The notes beneath the pieces were generated by a model, which saw nothing but the letters and a program-made list of their open reading frames with translations, had not been told where the DNA came from and did no database searches. A DNA stretch of 64,000 bases from CAWBJO01 sp963789175 (lineage in GTDB: Bacteria > Pseudomonadota > Alphaproteobacteria > Rhizobiales > Aestuariivirgaceae): positions 62,001 through 126,000 of the forward strand of contig CAWBJO010000005.1 in the NCBI GenBank assembly GCA_963789175.1, in the 5' to 3' direction. The number at the start of each line of letters is the position of its first letter. Within the stretch, counting starts at the first letter, position 1. Below, one piece after another: positions 16,238 through 24,469 of this stretch. Position numbers and translations under genes: made by a program.

Positions 16238-17197
16238 TCAGCCGGCGCGCAGCAGGGCGGTTGCGGTGCGTTCGTCGGTGATGAGGCCGTTGATGAGGCG
16301 GCGCGTCGCCGCCGCGAGAATTCCCGGAAGCTTCCGTTTTCCCATGGCAATTCCGACGACGAGCGAGCCTTCGCGTGACGGAATGGCGGCGCTCGTTACG
16401 CGGTCGTTGGTCATGCCGTCGATCAGCTTGCCGTTGCGGTCGAAGGCCCAGCCGACGATCTCGCCGACCGCTCCCGCTTTCTGCAGGGCCTTGAGCTCGC
16501 TTTCGGTGATGAACCCGTCGACGTAGAGCGGCGCCTCGGGTCCCATTTCGCCAATTCCGACGAACGTGACGCTCGCCTTGGCGACGAGGTTCAGCGTCGT
16601 GCGCACCATCGGTTGCGTTTGCAGGAGCTCGCGTTCCTTAGGCGATGAGGCGATGACGGGGAGCGGCATCGGAAAGCTGCGCGCCTTGACCGTGTTCGCA
16701 ATGTTGAAAATGACGTTGTAGAACGAGGCCGTTCCGTCCGGCGCGATATTGCCGGCTATCGACACGATCTGGTGGTGCGGGCAGTCCATGGGCGCCAGCT
16801 GCTCGACCGCCGCCTTGAGGGTGCGGCCGGTCCCGATCGCCATGATGATCGGCGCGCTCGACTTGAGCCGTCTCTCGATTTCCGCTGCCGCCGCCTCGGC
16901 GATGCCGAAGGTCGTTGAGTTGGAACCGGGGTCGCTCGGCGTGACCTCGACGAGATCGAGGGCGAAGCGTGCCTTGAGCCGCTGCCCAAGCTCGAGACAC
17001 GTGGCGATGGGATGATCGAGCCGCACCTTGATCAGGCCCGATGCGGCGGCGAGCGAAACCAGGCGCTGGACCGACTGCCGCGAGATTCCGAGCTTGAGGG
17101 CGATCTCTTCCTGGGTGTTGCCGGCTACGTAATAGAGCCATCCGGCCCGCGCCGCATCGTCGAGACGGTTCGCTCCGTTGTCCACGCGGTTGTTCAT
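16238..17197 (-). CDS. SorC-family sugar-binding transcriptional regulator
   Basis: A 319-residue regulator. The N-terminal winged helix-turn-helix reads NTQEEIALKLGISRQSVQRLVSLA at about residues 27-50. The rest is the SorC/CggR sugar-binding domain, with IIMAIGTGRTLKAAVE, SIAGNIAPDGTAS and FVGIGEMGPEAPL, the phosphosugar-isomerase-like fold. It lies just upstream of the polyol ABC operon on the same strand, so it probably controls it through the operator at 16147-16179, with the polyol or its oxidation product as effector. ATG 17197 was chosen because the domain begins there; the open frame runs on to 17647 in sequence that is not family-like. Confidence 0.87.
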   Translation of the reverse strand: MNNRVDNGANRLDDAARAGWLYYVAGNTQEEIALKLGISRQSVQRLVSLAAASGLIKVRLDHPIATCLELGQRLKARFALDLVEVTPSDPGSNSTTFGIAEAAAAEIERRLKSSAPIIMAIGTGRTLKAAVEQLAPMDCPHHQIVSIAGNIAPDGTASFYNVIFNIANTVKARSFPMPLPVIASSPKERELLQTQPMVRTTLNLVAKASVTFVGIGEMGPEAPLYVDGFITESELKALQKAGAVGEIVGWAFDRNGKLIDGMTNDRVTSAAIPSREGSLVVGIAMGKRKLPGILAAATRRLINGLITDERTATALLRAG

Positions 17198-17405
17198 GGT
17201 CGTGCTTGCATTTTCGGGAGCGGGACGAAGCGCCTTTCGTTGCTTCTTCCCGGCTCGGATGGCGCCGATCTGGGTGGGCATCCTAACAGGTACGCGAAAC
17301 TTTGCCCAGTTGAGGGAAAGCGTGGTGAACGGAAGCGTGAGGGAAGATGGGAAACGGCTGGCGGGCCCTAGTCCGATCGTCTCCGGGCCTGCCGTGCTCC
17401 TGAGC

Positions 17406-18338
17406 TTAAAGTCCGAGATGCTTCTGCACCGCGGCGAGGCCGTCTCCGCCGTCAAAGGTCGTGACGCCGGCGAGCCAATCCTTGAGCACCGCCGGGTTGG
17501 ACTTGAACCAGGCCGTCGCCGACTGCTCGGCGTCCTTGCCGGCGAGGATCGCTTCCATGACGGTGCTCTCCATGTCGAGGGTGAATTTGAGATTGGCGAG
17601 AAGCTTCGCGACATTGGGGCAGGTCGCGGGAAACTCGGTTCGCACAAGCGTGTGTATGCTGGCCGGGCCGAATCCGTCTTTTTCGAATCCGGAAAGATAG
17701 CTGATCGCCATCCGTCCCATCACGGGATGCGGCGTCCAGGCGAGGAAGGCGATCCATCCCTGCTTCGACATCTCCTTCTCGGCCTGCGCCAGCATGGCTT
17801 GCTCGCTCGACTCGACGAGCTGCCAGCCTTTGAGGTTGTTGGCAGGATCGTCGATTTTGCCTTGCAGGATTCGGTTGCCGTCGTTCCCCGGCTCGATACC
17901 GTAGATCTTGGCTCCGAACTTGTCGGCGTTCCCCCCGAGATCCTTGAGGTCCTTCACCCCCGCATCGGCGACGTAGCTCGGGACGACCGGTCCGTACCCG
18001 GCACCTTCGAGATTGATGCCGGCGCTCTTGATCGAACCGTCCTTGAGGTAGGGTTCGACCTCGGTCGTCTGGCTTGGCATCCAGTTGTCGAGCCACACGT
18101 CGGTCGTGCCCTGCTTCATGCTGGTCAGGATGACGGGAACGCTGAGCAGATCGACCTGGGGCTGGTAGCCGAGGCCTTTGAGCACGACGGTCAGGAAGCC
18201 GTTCTGCGCCGTGTTGTCGGTCCAGCCTCCGTCGGCGATGCGAGGCTTCGAACAGGACTGCGGTTCGGCGGCGACTGCCGTGGCGGTCATGAGGCCCAGG
18301 AACGCCAAAGCGGCGGCGGGAACGAACTTGACTGACAT
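17406..18338 (-). CDS. choX: Choline/betaine ABC substrate-binding protein (ChoX-like)
   Basis: A 310-residue periplasmic binding protein with a Sec signal ending TAVAA. It resembles rhizobial ChoX (OpuAC fold): aromatic cage-type segments ADGGWTDNT, VWLDNWMPSQ, GYGPVVPSYV and FLAWTPHPVMG are all present. These supply the Trp and Tyr residues that bind the choline ammonium. GGGGAGAAGG precedes ATG 18338. The usual partner genes choW (permease) and choV (ATPase) are absent from both sides, so it is an orphan here and must use a transporter encoded elsewhere or act as a sensor or scavenger. Confidence 0.88.
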   Translation of the reverse strand: MSVKFVPAAALAFLGLMTATAVAAEPQSCSKPRIADGGWTDNTAQNGFLTVVLKGLGYQPQVDLLSVPVILTSMKQGTTDVWLDNWMPSQTTEVEPYLKDGSIKSAGINLEGAGYGPVVPSYVADAGVKDLKDLGGNADKFGAKIYGIEPGNDGNRILQGKIDDPANNLKGWQLVESSEQAMLAQAEKEMSKQGWIAFLAWTPHPVMGRMAISYLSGFEKDGFGPASIHTLVRTEFPATCPNVAKLLANLKFTLDMESTVMEAILAGKDAEQSATAWFKSNPAVLKDWLAGVTTFDGGDGLAAVQKHLGL

Positions 18339-18423
18339 GTGACCCTTCTCCCCTTGTCTGGCGGGCGGCACGCGGCCCGTCACCAAGTCACTATACGCTT
18401 CTTGCCTCCGGCGCCTATGTCCC

Positions 18424-18855
18424 TCATCGCCGGCTCAGGATTCGCCAGTCGAGGGGGGCGAGTTTCGGACCCGGTCCCGTCACGGCTGCGAAGAGCAGGC
18501 CGGCAAGGAAGGTGAAGTGATCGACGAAGAATCCGAACTCGGTCTGGTTGCCCTGCCAGCGGTCGGGTCCGTGGAAGGCGAAGCCGAGGAAGATGACGTA
18601 GATCCCGGCGAGCAGGCAGGCCTCGGTGAAGAACGCTCCGGTCACGAAGCAAAACACCAGGGCGAGCTCGAAGAATGCCGCGACCCATGCGAGGAACAGG
18701 GGGAACGGAAACCCCGCCGATGCGATGAATCCCGCCGTTGCTTCCATGCCCATGAACTTGAAGGCCGTCGCCATCAGGAACACGCCCGCGAAGATCAGTC
18801 GCGCGACGAGGATGGCTGCGGTCTGCCAGGACATCGTCGTGTCGTGTCGTGCCAT
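18424..18855 (-). CDS. DoxX-family membrane protein
   Basis: A 143-residue protein with four predicted membrane helices: ILVARLIFAGVFLMATAFKF, the AWVAAFFELALVFCFVTG region, GIYVIFLGFAF and FFVDHFTFLAGLLFAAV. This matches the DoxX/DUF4149-like quinol-oxidase-associated membrane family, of which many members have no proven function. A GGGGATG site precedes ATG 18855. It lies 85 bases upstream of choX on the same strand. No redox partner is evident. Confidence 0.78.
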   Translation of the reverse strand: MARHDTTMSWQTAAILVARLIFAGVFLMATAFKFMGMEATAGFIASAGFPFPLFLAWVAAFFELALVFCFVTGAFFTEACLLAGIYVIFLGFAFHGPDRWQGNQTEFGFFVDHFTFLAGLLFAAVTGPGPKLAPLDWRILSRR

Positions 18856-18946
18856 CTGACATCCCCGTGTTGCTTCGATCCCGAGACCATATTCGACCGC
18901 AGGCACGAGTCTCAAGGGCGCTCGCGTCGAAACCGACGCGCAGCCC

Positions 18947-18976
18947 AAAAAAAGAGCCCGGCCATTGGGCCGGGCT
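18947..18976 (-). terminator. Rho-independent terminator
   Basis: Read on the minus strand, AGCCCGGCC and GGCCGGGCT form a perfect 9-bp stem with a CAAT loop, followed by C and seven T. It begins 28 bases after the vWA gene stop at 19004 and ends transcription before the DoxX gene. Confidence 0.92.
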
Positions 18977-19003
18977 TCAGGCGGGCACTTCTGGAAAGGG
19001 TGT

Positions 19004-19465
19004 CTATTTGGACAGGTAGACTTGGCTGATCTCGGTGGCGATCGTCTTGAAGGCCGTGATCAGGGTGCTGTTGTCGGGCGCATGGAAGTACTTCTCCGGA
19101 TCGGTGGCGCAGGCCCTCATGAGGTTCTTGGCCTGGGTGTCGATCGATCCGAAGGTGATGGTGTAGATGGTGATCTTCCGATCGGGGATGCCGGACGCGG
19201 CCTTGGCGACCTCGCAGGCCTTCGCCGTGCGGGTGTCGAGGGTCGTCCGCGTATTGGTGACGTTGGCGATGCCGAGCCGAGCCGAGGACTGGCTGGCGAA
19301 ACCGTAGCCGCCGTAGAGCGTCTTGTTCATGTTGCTCACGTTGCCCCAGTCGTTTTCGCCGTCGGTCATGACGATCATGACCTTGTTCCACTTCTTGTCG
19401 TTGTAGGCCGCGCCGCGGCAAGCAAAGTCGTGTGGGTCCCGAAGGACCTTGTTGAAGAGAGTCAT
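19004..19465 (-). pseudogene. C-terminal fragment of a TadG-like vWA pilus-assembly protein
   Basis: The 153-residue frame matches only the C-terminal half of the von Willebrand factor A domain of TadG/TadE-type secreted pilus proteins. It shows AAYNDKKWNKVMIVMTDGENDWG, then CEVAKAASGIPDRKITIYTITFGS and an ending YFHAPDNSTLITAFKTIATEISQVYLSK. Full family members have an N-terminal membrane helix and a MIDAS DxSxS motif; both are missing, because the upstream bases run into unrelated sequence. GGGAAAAAAG precedes the ATG, so a short protein could still be made. A strong terminator follows. I read it as a truncated remnant. Confidence 0.72.
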
Positions 19466-19788
19466 CTTTTTTCCCAGAAGTGCAGTTATCTGGGCGCAAC
19501 CTCGCGAACCGCCGACAAAATGCGATTAAACTCGGCGTCGATATTTCGCTGAATTGAAGTGATCTTTGTTAGGTATTGGAGCACGCTTTGAGCCAGCCGG
19601 TTGATTCCGCTGGAAAATTGTTTTTCTCGTGGGAAAGTTGAGCACGGCCCCGATCCGGGAAATACCGAAATGGCGCAGGCAATTGGCCGATCTGGTTAGC
19701 AAACCGTTTCGAGAACCCGCCACCGTCAGGAAATCGACAAGAACTGCGCTAGGATGTGGCCTGACGTTCGAACCGCGAGGATGACGAG
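19466..19788. other. Intergenic region, lower GC, no supported gene
   Basis: The 323 bases are AT-richer than the surroundings. One minus-strand frame, from a stop near 19690 to a TAA near 19480, has a plausible helical tail (NRLAQSVLQYLTKI followed later by FNRILSAVREVAPR), but it has no ATG start and overlaps another minor frame. It may be a gene remnant lying 5' of the truncated vWA gene. I see no repeat or attachment site. Confidence 0.35.
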
Positions 19789-20205
19789 ATGGATAAGATG
19801 AACCCCGTAGTGCATTTCGAGCTGCCGGCCGAAGACAGGAAGCGCATGGGGCAGTTCTATTCCAAGGCCTTCGGGTGGGGCATCAAGGAGCTCGGCGCCG
19901 ATATGGGCCACTACGTGCTCGCCACCACGACGGACTCCGATGACAACGGGCCGAAGACGCCCGGCGCCATCAATGGCGGCTTCTACGGAAAGAGCGACGA
20001 CATGCCCGCCCAATACCCTTCCGTCGTCGTCGCCGTCGAAGATATCAAGGCGGCGATGAAGAAAGTGAATGCCTCCGGGGGCAAGGTCATCGGTGAGCCG
20101 ATGGACATTCCGACGGTCGGCAAGTACGTCGCCTTCTTCGACACCGAGGGCAATCGCCTGAGCATGCTCGAGCCGCTGCCCCGCATGGGCAAGCGCCAGA
20201 CCTGA
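19789..20205 (+). CDS. VOC (glyoxalase/bleomycin-resistance) family protein
   Basis: A 138-residue single VOC module pair: VVHFELPAEDRKRMGQFYSKAFGW, a central NGGFYG, and VEDIKAAMKKVNASGGKVIGEP followed by VAFFDTEGNRLSMLEP. This is the PhnB/YdcJ-like subgroup of unknown substrate, related to glyoxalase I by fold. The His and Glu positions typical of metal binding (VHFE, RLSMLEP) are present. GAGGATGACG precedes the ATG. It converges with the FadR-type regulator nine bases downstream, and no functional link to neighbours is evident. Confidence 0.83.
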   Translation: MDKMNPVVHFELPAEDRKRMGQFYSKAFGWGIKELGADMGHYVLATTTDSDDNGPKTPGAINGGFYGKSDDMPAQYPSVVVAVEDIKAAMKKVNASGGKVIGEPMDIPTVGKYVAFFDTEGNRLSMLEPLPRMGKRQT

Positions 20206-20214
20206 GAGCCGGTC

Positions 20215-20931
20215 CTATTCGGCGGCTTCGCGAAGCGGGATGAGGCGCCGGCCCACCTGCTGGAGGTGAAGGCGCATGGCCGCCGCGGCGCCGTCGAGGT
20301 CGCGCTCGGCGATCGCCTTCACGATCCTTTCATGGTCGGCGAAGCTGTGATGGTCCGCGGGCGGGCGCGCGTTGTCGGGCCGCAGCCGTCCCCACACCAC
20401 CGTGCGGCGGACGGCGTTCAGAACGTCGAACAGTCCGAGCAGCACCGGATTGCAGCTCGCCTGGGCGATCTGGCGATGCAGGAGATTGTCGAAATTCTCG
20501 TATTGCCGCCAGGTCCCGGCCTGCCTCGTATGGTGCAGCGACTGGCGCATCGCCGCGATGTCGTCGCGCGTCGCATGCAGCGCCGCCTCCCGCGCCACTT
20601 CCGGCTCCATGATGAGCCGCGCCCGCATCACGTCGGCCGGGCTGGTGCAGCCGGCGATCTCCGAGATGGCGACCGTTTCCTCGACGGGTCCGCTGCCGAC
20701 GAAAGTGCCTTTGCCGACATGCCTCCAGATGTGGCCGTCGCGTTCGAGGATGGCTAGAGCCTTGCGCAGGTCGCCGCGCGACACGCCGAGCGCATCGCAC
20801 AACTCGCGCTCCGGCGGCAGCCGGCCGTCCGGCGGCAGCTCGAACTGAGCAAGGTAGGCCTGCAGCTGGACGAGTGCGGCGTGACCGTCGCCCTCGCGGT
20901 CCATTGGTTTTGCCAATGTCTCCCCCTTCAT
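20215..20931 (-). CDS. GntR-family regulator, FadR (FCD) subfamily
   Basis: About 238 residues. The winged helix-turn-helix (LPPERELCDALGVSRGDLRKALAILERDGHIWRHVGKGTFVG) lies around residues 35-77, and an all-helical FCD ligand domain follows, with MRARLIMEPEVAREAA, a TWRQYENFDNLLHRQIAQAS segment and a C-terminal HERIVKAIAERDLDGAAAAMRLHL. The HRQ and HERI His residues fit the metal-coordinating positions of many FCD domains. It is divergent from the ABC operon starting at 21071 and probably regulates it. The start is uncertain: ATG 20931 or 20904, the latter within a palindrome (20903-20917). Confidence 0.85.
   Translation of the reverse strand: MKGETLAKPMDREGDGHAALVQLQAYLAQFELPPDGRLPPERELCDALGVSRGDLRKALAILERDGHIWRHVGKGTFVGSGPVEETVAISEIAGCTSPADVMRARLIMEPEVAREAALHATRDDIAAMRQSLHHTRQAGTWRQYENFDNLLHRQIAQASCNPVLLGLFDVLNAVRRTVVWGRLRPDNARPPADHHSFADHERIVKAIAERDLDGAAAAMRLHLQQVGRRLIPLREAAE
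20903..20917. promoter_or_regulatory. Palindrome at the 5' end of the FadR-type gene
   Basis: ATTGG and CCAAT are arranged around TTTTG. It shares the TTGG/CCAA core with the operator at 21034-21059 and may be a second, autoregulatory site. Weak on its own. Confidence 0.35.
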
Positions 20932-21033
20932 TCTGGCCGCTACTATTATCATTTCCCCTCCGGCGTCAACTTCCGTCGGTGGAATTCCGACAGCTTCGGC
21001 GGTTCGCGCTTGACCATTCGTGCTCGCCTGTTA

Positions 21034-21059
21034 AACCAATTTCAGAATTGGTTAGACCA
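21034..21059. promoter_or_regulatory. Candidate GntR/FadR operator upstream of the ABC operon
   Basis: AACCAATT-TCAG-AATTGGTT is a perfect 8-bp inverted repeat, and its right arm overlaps TGGTTAGACCA, which fits the GntR-family TGGT-N3-ACCA consensus. The pair ends 11 bases before the ATG of the binding protein at 21071, next to the ribosome site, so binding would block expression. The divergent FadR-type protein is the likely ligand-responsive repressor. Confidence 0.68.
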
Positions 21060-21070
21060 GGGAGGAAAGA

Positions 21071-22066
21071 ATGATCAGCCTTAGCAGACGCAGCATTGTC
21101 GGCGCCGGTATCGGGATTTGCTTGGCGGCGGGAATAGGCGCAGCGGGTGCTTCCGCCGGCCAGATGCGCATCGCCTTCGGAGACCTGCCGGGCATCGAGT
21201 CCATCCAGACTCTCGCGGCCATCGAGCGTGCCAAAGAGCGTGGCGTCGGGGTCGAGCTGATCATCCTCAATGACGAGGACCTCGCCGCTCAGGCGATCGT
21301 CAGCGGTCAGGCCGACGTCGGCATCGGTGCTCCCTATACGCTCGTCCAGAAGGCCGGCGTTCCCATCCGCATGTTCGCGCAGATCTCGACCTTGCGGTTC
21401 TTCCCCGTCGTGAACAGCGAGAGCTACAAGACCTGGAAGGACCTCGACGGGCAGGATATCGCCGTCCAGGCCCGCGGCTCGGGCACCGAGGCCGTCATGC
21501 TGCTCATGGCCAAGAAGCACGGCATCACCTTCGGAAACGTCAGCTACGTTCCGGGCTCCGAGGTCCGCCGCAACGCCCTCATCCAGGGAACCATCAAGGC
21601 CTCGATCGTCGACGCCGCCAACCGCAGGGCCCTCGAGACCGAGGCGCCGGGCAAGTTCGTCGTCCTCCCGGTCGAGGACCTGAGCGCTACCGACGAAGCG
21701 GTCTTCGCCACTGCCGACTACCTGAAGAACAACCAGGCCGACGTCGACATTCTGGTCGAGGAGCTCGTAAACACCGCGCGCGAGATCACGGCGAACCCTG
21801 CCGCGGCGGTCGACATGCGCAACAAGTATAAGCTGCTTCCCGACCTCGGAGCCGAGGCGGATGCGGAGATCACTGCGTACTACAAGGAAGTGGCGGAGGC
21901 CGGCAGCCTTCCCCAGAACGGCGGCGGACCGGATGCCGTTGCCGACGACTTCTCCTTCTTCAGCCTGGCCGGCCAGGTCGAGGGTGATCCTGCCAGCCTG
22001 AAGGTCGAGGACTTCTGGGACCTCAGTGCCGTCGACCGGGCGGTTGGCAAGCTCGGCAAGAAGTAG
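21071..22066 (+). CDS. ABC transporter substrate-binding protein, NMT1/SsuA-like
   Basis: A 331-residue periplasmic binding protein. An N-terminal twin-Arg-containing signal (SRRSIVGAGIG, then an Ala/Gly-rich stretch to ASAG) precedes mature QMRIAFGDLPGIESIQTL. AIVSGQADVGIGAPYTLVQKAG is the family segment of nitrate/sulfonate/taurine or thiamine-precursor type receptors. A strong GGGAGGAAAG site precedes ATG 21071. It heads an operon with two permeases and one ATPase. The substrate is unknown; the downstream fumarylpyruvate-hydrolase-like and OtnK-like enzymes hint at an acidic compound. Confidence 0.86.
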   Translation: MISLSRRSIVGAGIGICLAAGIGAAGASAGQMRIAFGDLPGIESIQTLAAIERAKERGVGVELIILNDEDLAAQAIVSGQADVGIGAPYTLVQKAGVPIRMFAQISTLRFFPVVNSESYKTWKDLDGQDIAVQARGSGTEAVMLLMAKKHGITFGNVSYVPGSEVRRNALIQGTIKASIVDAANRRALETEAPGKFVVLPVEDLSATDEAVFATADYLKNNQADVDILVEELVNTAREITANPAAAVDMRNKYKLLPDLGAEADAEITAYYKEVAEAGSLPQNGGGPDAVADDFSFFSLAGQVEGDPASLKVEDFWDLSAVDRAVGKLGKK

Positions 22067-22077
22067 GCGCGGGCGTC

Positions 22078-22905
22078 GTGACCTCGGGACTGCGGACCGA
22101 AGAGGAAGGCTTGGGCCTCGCTTCGGTCCGTCAGCGTTCGGCAACGGAGGCCGCCTTGCGGCGGCCCCTGGTGCTCCGGTTGCTGTCGCTCATCGTCTTC
22201 TTCGGCGCCTGGGAAATCGCCGGTCGCATTCCGGTGAGCTTCGCATTCCCGACCTTTTCCGCAACCGTCGCCGCCCTTGTCGGTCTGGCCGTCGACGGCA
22301 GCCTGCCGCGCGCCTACTTCTTCACCCTGCAGCCGTTGCTGCTGGGCGTGGCGCTGTCGGCCATCCTTGGCGTCGGCGTCGGCACCCTCTGCGGACTGTC
22401 GCGCCTGGGTGAATGGCTTATCGTCCCGGTCTTCGTCGTTCTCCAGGCGGCGCCGGTCGCGGCCTTCATTCCCATGGTCACCTTCATCTACGGGATCGGC
22501 ATGACGGCGAAGACCCTCGCCGTCATGATCCTGGCGCTTCCCGTCATCGTCCTCAACACCTATCGGGCGGTGCGCAACGTGAACTCGTCGCTCATCGCCA
22601 TGTGCCGCTCGTTCCTCGGCAACCGCTGGCAGGAGGTGGTCAAGATCGTGCTACCCGACGCGAGCCCCGTCGTCTTCGCCGGCTTGCGGCTCGGCGTCGC
22701 GGCGGGATTCGTCGGCGTCGTCCTCGCCGAGCTCCTGATAACGCCGACCGGCATCGGCGACCTCATCACCTTCCACCGGTCGCGTGCCAACTACGCGGCC
22801 ATGTACGCCGTCATCGCCTCGATCATTGCGCTGTCCACGCTGACCCTGATTGGGCTGCAATGGATCGAGGTGCGCGTGTTCCGGCCCGAGAAGGCGGGGC
22901 ACTGA
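22078..22905 (+). CDS. ABC transporter permease 1 (SsuC-like)
   Basis: A 275-residue inner-membrane permease with about six helices and the BPD EAA loop SLIAMCRSFLGNRWQEVVKIVLPDASPVVFAGLRLG at about residues 170-205. An N-terminal cytoplasmic extension of about 30 residues is hydrophilic. GTG at 22078 is the predicted start, 11 bases after the binding-protein stop; the ribosome site is weak. A second, different permease is encoded at 23717 beyond the ATPase gene, so the transporter probably contains a permease heterodimer. Confidence 0.88.
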   Translation: MTSGLRTEEEGLGLASVRQRSATEAALRRPLVLRLLSLIVFFGAWEIAGRIPVSFAFPTFSATVAALVGLAVDGSLPRAYFFTLQPLLLGVALSAILGVGVGTLCGLSRLGEWLIVPVFVVLQAAPVAAFIPMVTFIYGIGMTAKTLAVMILALPVIVLNTYRAVRNVNSSLIAMCRSFLGNRWQEVVKIVLPDASPVVFAGLRLGVAAGFVGVVLAELLITPTGIGDLITFHRSRANYAAMYAVIASIIALSTLTLIGLQWIEVRVFRPEKAGH

Positions 22906-22906
22906 C

Positions 22907-23710
22907 ATGCGCGCCGTGAAGCCGAAGGACCATCCGGAAGCCTCCGTCCGCGTCGGCGATGCCGCAGTCGAGGTCCGCAGCGTGTCCAAGTCCTACGACA
23001 AGGTCGAGGCGTTGCGCGACGTCGATCTCGATTTCCCGCGCGGCAAGCTCACGAGCCTGCTCGGCCCGAGCGGCTGCGGCAAGACCACGCTTCTCAAGAT
23101 CATCGCCGGTCTGATCGAGGCCGACGCCGGTACCGTCGTCGTCGATGGCAGGACGGTCAGGGGTCCAGGTCCGGAGCGCGCCTTCGTGTTCCAGGACTTC
23201 GCACTGATGCCGTGGGCGACGGTCCTCCGCAACGTCGCATTCGGCCTCGAGCTCCGCAGCGTCGCCAAGTCCGAGCGCGACGACGTCGCCCGGCGGTACA
23301 TCGCCGATGTCGGCCTGTCGGGCTTCGAGACCAAGTACCCGCACGAGCTGTCGGGCGGCATGCGCCAGCGCGTCGGCCTCGCCCGGGCGCTCGCCGTCAA
23401 TGCCGAGGTGCTCCTGCTCGACGAGCCGTTCTCGGCGGTCGACGAGCAGAACCGGCGCAAGTTCCAGGAAGACCTCATCGCGCTGCGCGCCAATCAGAAG
23501 AAGACCTTCATCTTCGTGACCCACTCGATCGAGGAAGCCGTCTACATCTCCGACCGCATCGTTCTCCTGTCGCCGCGACCCGGCCGTGTCTCGCGCATCA
23601 TCGAGCCCGAGATCGACCGCTCGGGCGATCCGGACCGCATCCACCGCGACAAGCACTACCTCGATACGGTCGAGGAGATCTGGCAGGGGCTCAAGCAGTA
23701 TGTGGACTGA
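22907..23710 (+). CDS. ABC transporter ATPase (SsuB/TauB-like)
   Basis: A 267-residue ATPase. Walker A GPSGCGKTT, Q-loop VFQDFALMPWATV, signature LSGGMRQRVGLARA, Walker B VLLLDEPFSAVD and H-loop FVTHSIEEAVYISDR are all intact. It lacks a MalK-type regulatory extension, as expected for nitrate/sulfonate/taurine-type systems. ATG 22907 overlaps the end of permease 1 (one base after its stop); the longer frame from 22850 is not family-like. It lies between the two permease genes and should serve both. Confidence 0.93.
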   Translation: MRAVKPKDHPEASVRVGDAAVEVRSVSKSYDKVEALRDVDLDFPRGKLTSLLGPSGCGKTTLLKIIAGLIEADAGTVVVDGRTVRGPGPERAFVFQDFALMPWATVLRNVAFGLELRSVAKSERDDVARRYIADVGLSGFETKYPHELSGGMRQRVGLARALAVNAEVLLLDEPFSAVDEQNRRKFQEDLIALRANQKKTFIFVTHSIEEAVYISDRIVLLSPRPGRVSRIIEPEIDRSGDPDRIHRDKHYLDTVEEIWQGLKQYVD

Positions 23711-23716
23711 TCGACC

Positions 23717-24469
23717 ATGACCGTGTTCGGCTACCGCGTGCCGCTCATGGCCTCGCTCCTCCTGTGGTGCGTCCTGTGGGAGATCATCGGCCGCCTCGAC
23801 CTCGTCTTCCTTCTTCCCCCGTTCACGGAGGTCGTCGCGGCGGCCATCGATCTCGTGCAGCTGCCGTCCTGGCAGTCGGCGACCGTCACCACTTTGCGCG
23901 CCTTCGTCATCGGCATGGCGCTGGCAATCCTGGTCGGGGTTCCGCTCGGGATGCTGATGGGCAGGGTGCGGATGGCCGACGACCTGTTCGGGATGTGGGT
24001 GAACATCTTCTCCAGCGCTCCCCTGTCGGCGCTCGTTCCCGTGCTCATGATTCTCTTCGGCTTCGGCGAGAAGACCATCGTCGCCGCGGTCTTCCTGTTC
24101 GCGGTGTGGATCATCGTGCTCGACACCCGCGCCGGCGTCCGCCACATCTCGCCGTCGCTCCTCGAGATGGCGAAATCGTACGGCGCCCGGCGCTATGCGC
24201 TGTTCAGCAAGATCATCGTCTGGGCGGCGCTGCCCGAGATCCTCGCCGGAATCCGCCTGGGGCTGATCCGCGGGGTCAAGGGCGTGGTCATCGGCCAGCT
24301 CCTGGTTGCCATCATCGGATACGGAGCCTTGTTCGAGACCTTCTCGCGCAATTTCCGCATGGCCCAGTTCTGGGCCCTGACGCTGATCCTCTTTGTATTT
24401 GCCGTCCTCATCGCCGAGCTCGTCGAGTGGGCGGAATCGAAGGTCGAGTACTACGCAGGAGAGAGATGA
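23717..24469 (+). CDS. ABC transporter permease 2 (SsuC-like)
   Basis: A 250-residue permease with six predicted helices and an EAA loop SLLEMAKSYGARRYALFSKIIVWAALPEILAGIRLGL. It differs clearly from permease 1 (22078), so this is not a recent duplication. The start is six bases after the ATPase stop. Its stop overlaps the ATG of the fumarylacetoacetase-family gene, so the hydrolase is translationally coupled to transport, a sign that it acts on the imported compound or its product. Confidence 0.88.
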   Translation: MTVFGYRVPLMASLLLWCVLWEIIGRLDLVFLLPPFTEVVAAAIDLVQLPSWQSATVTTLRAFVIGMALAILVGVPLGMLMGRVRMADDLFGMWVNIFSSAPLSALVPVLMILFGFGEKTIVAAVFLFAVWIIVLDTRAGVRHISPSLLEMAKSYGARRYALFSKIIVWAALPEILAGIRLGLIRGVKGVVIGQLLVAIIGYGALFETFSRNFRMAQFWALTLILFVFAVLIAELVEWAESKVEYYAGER

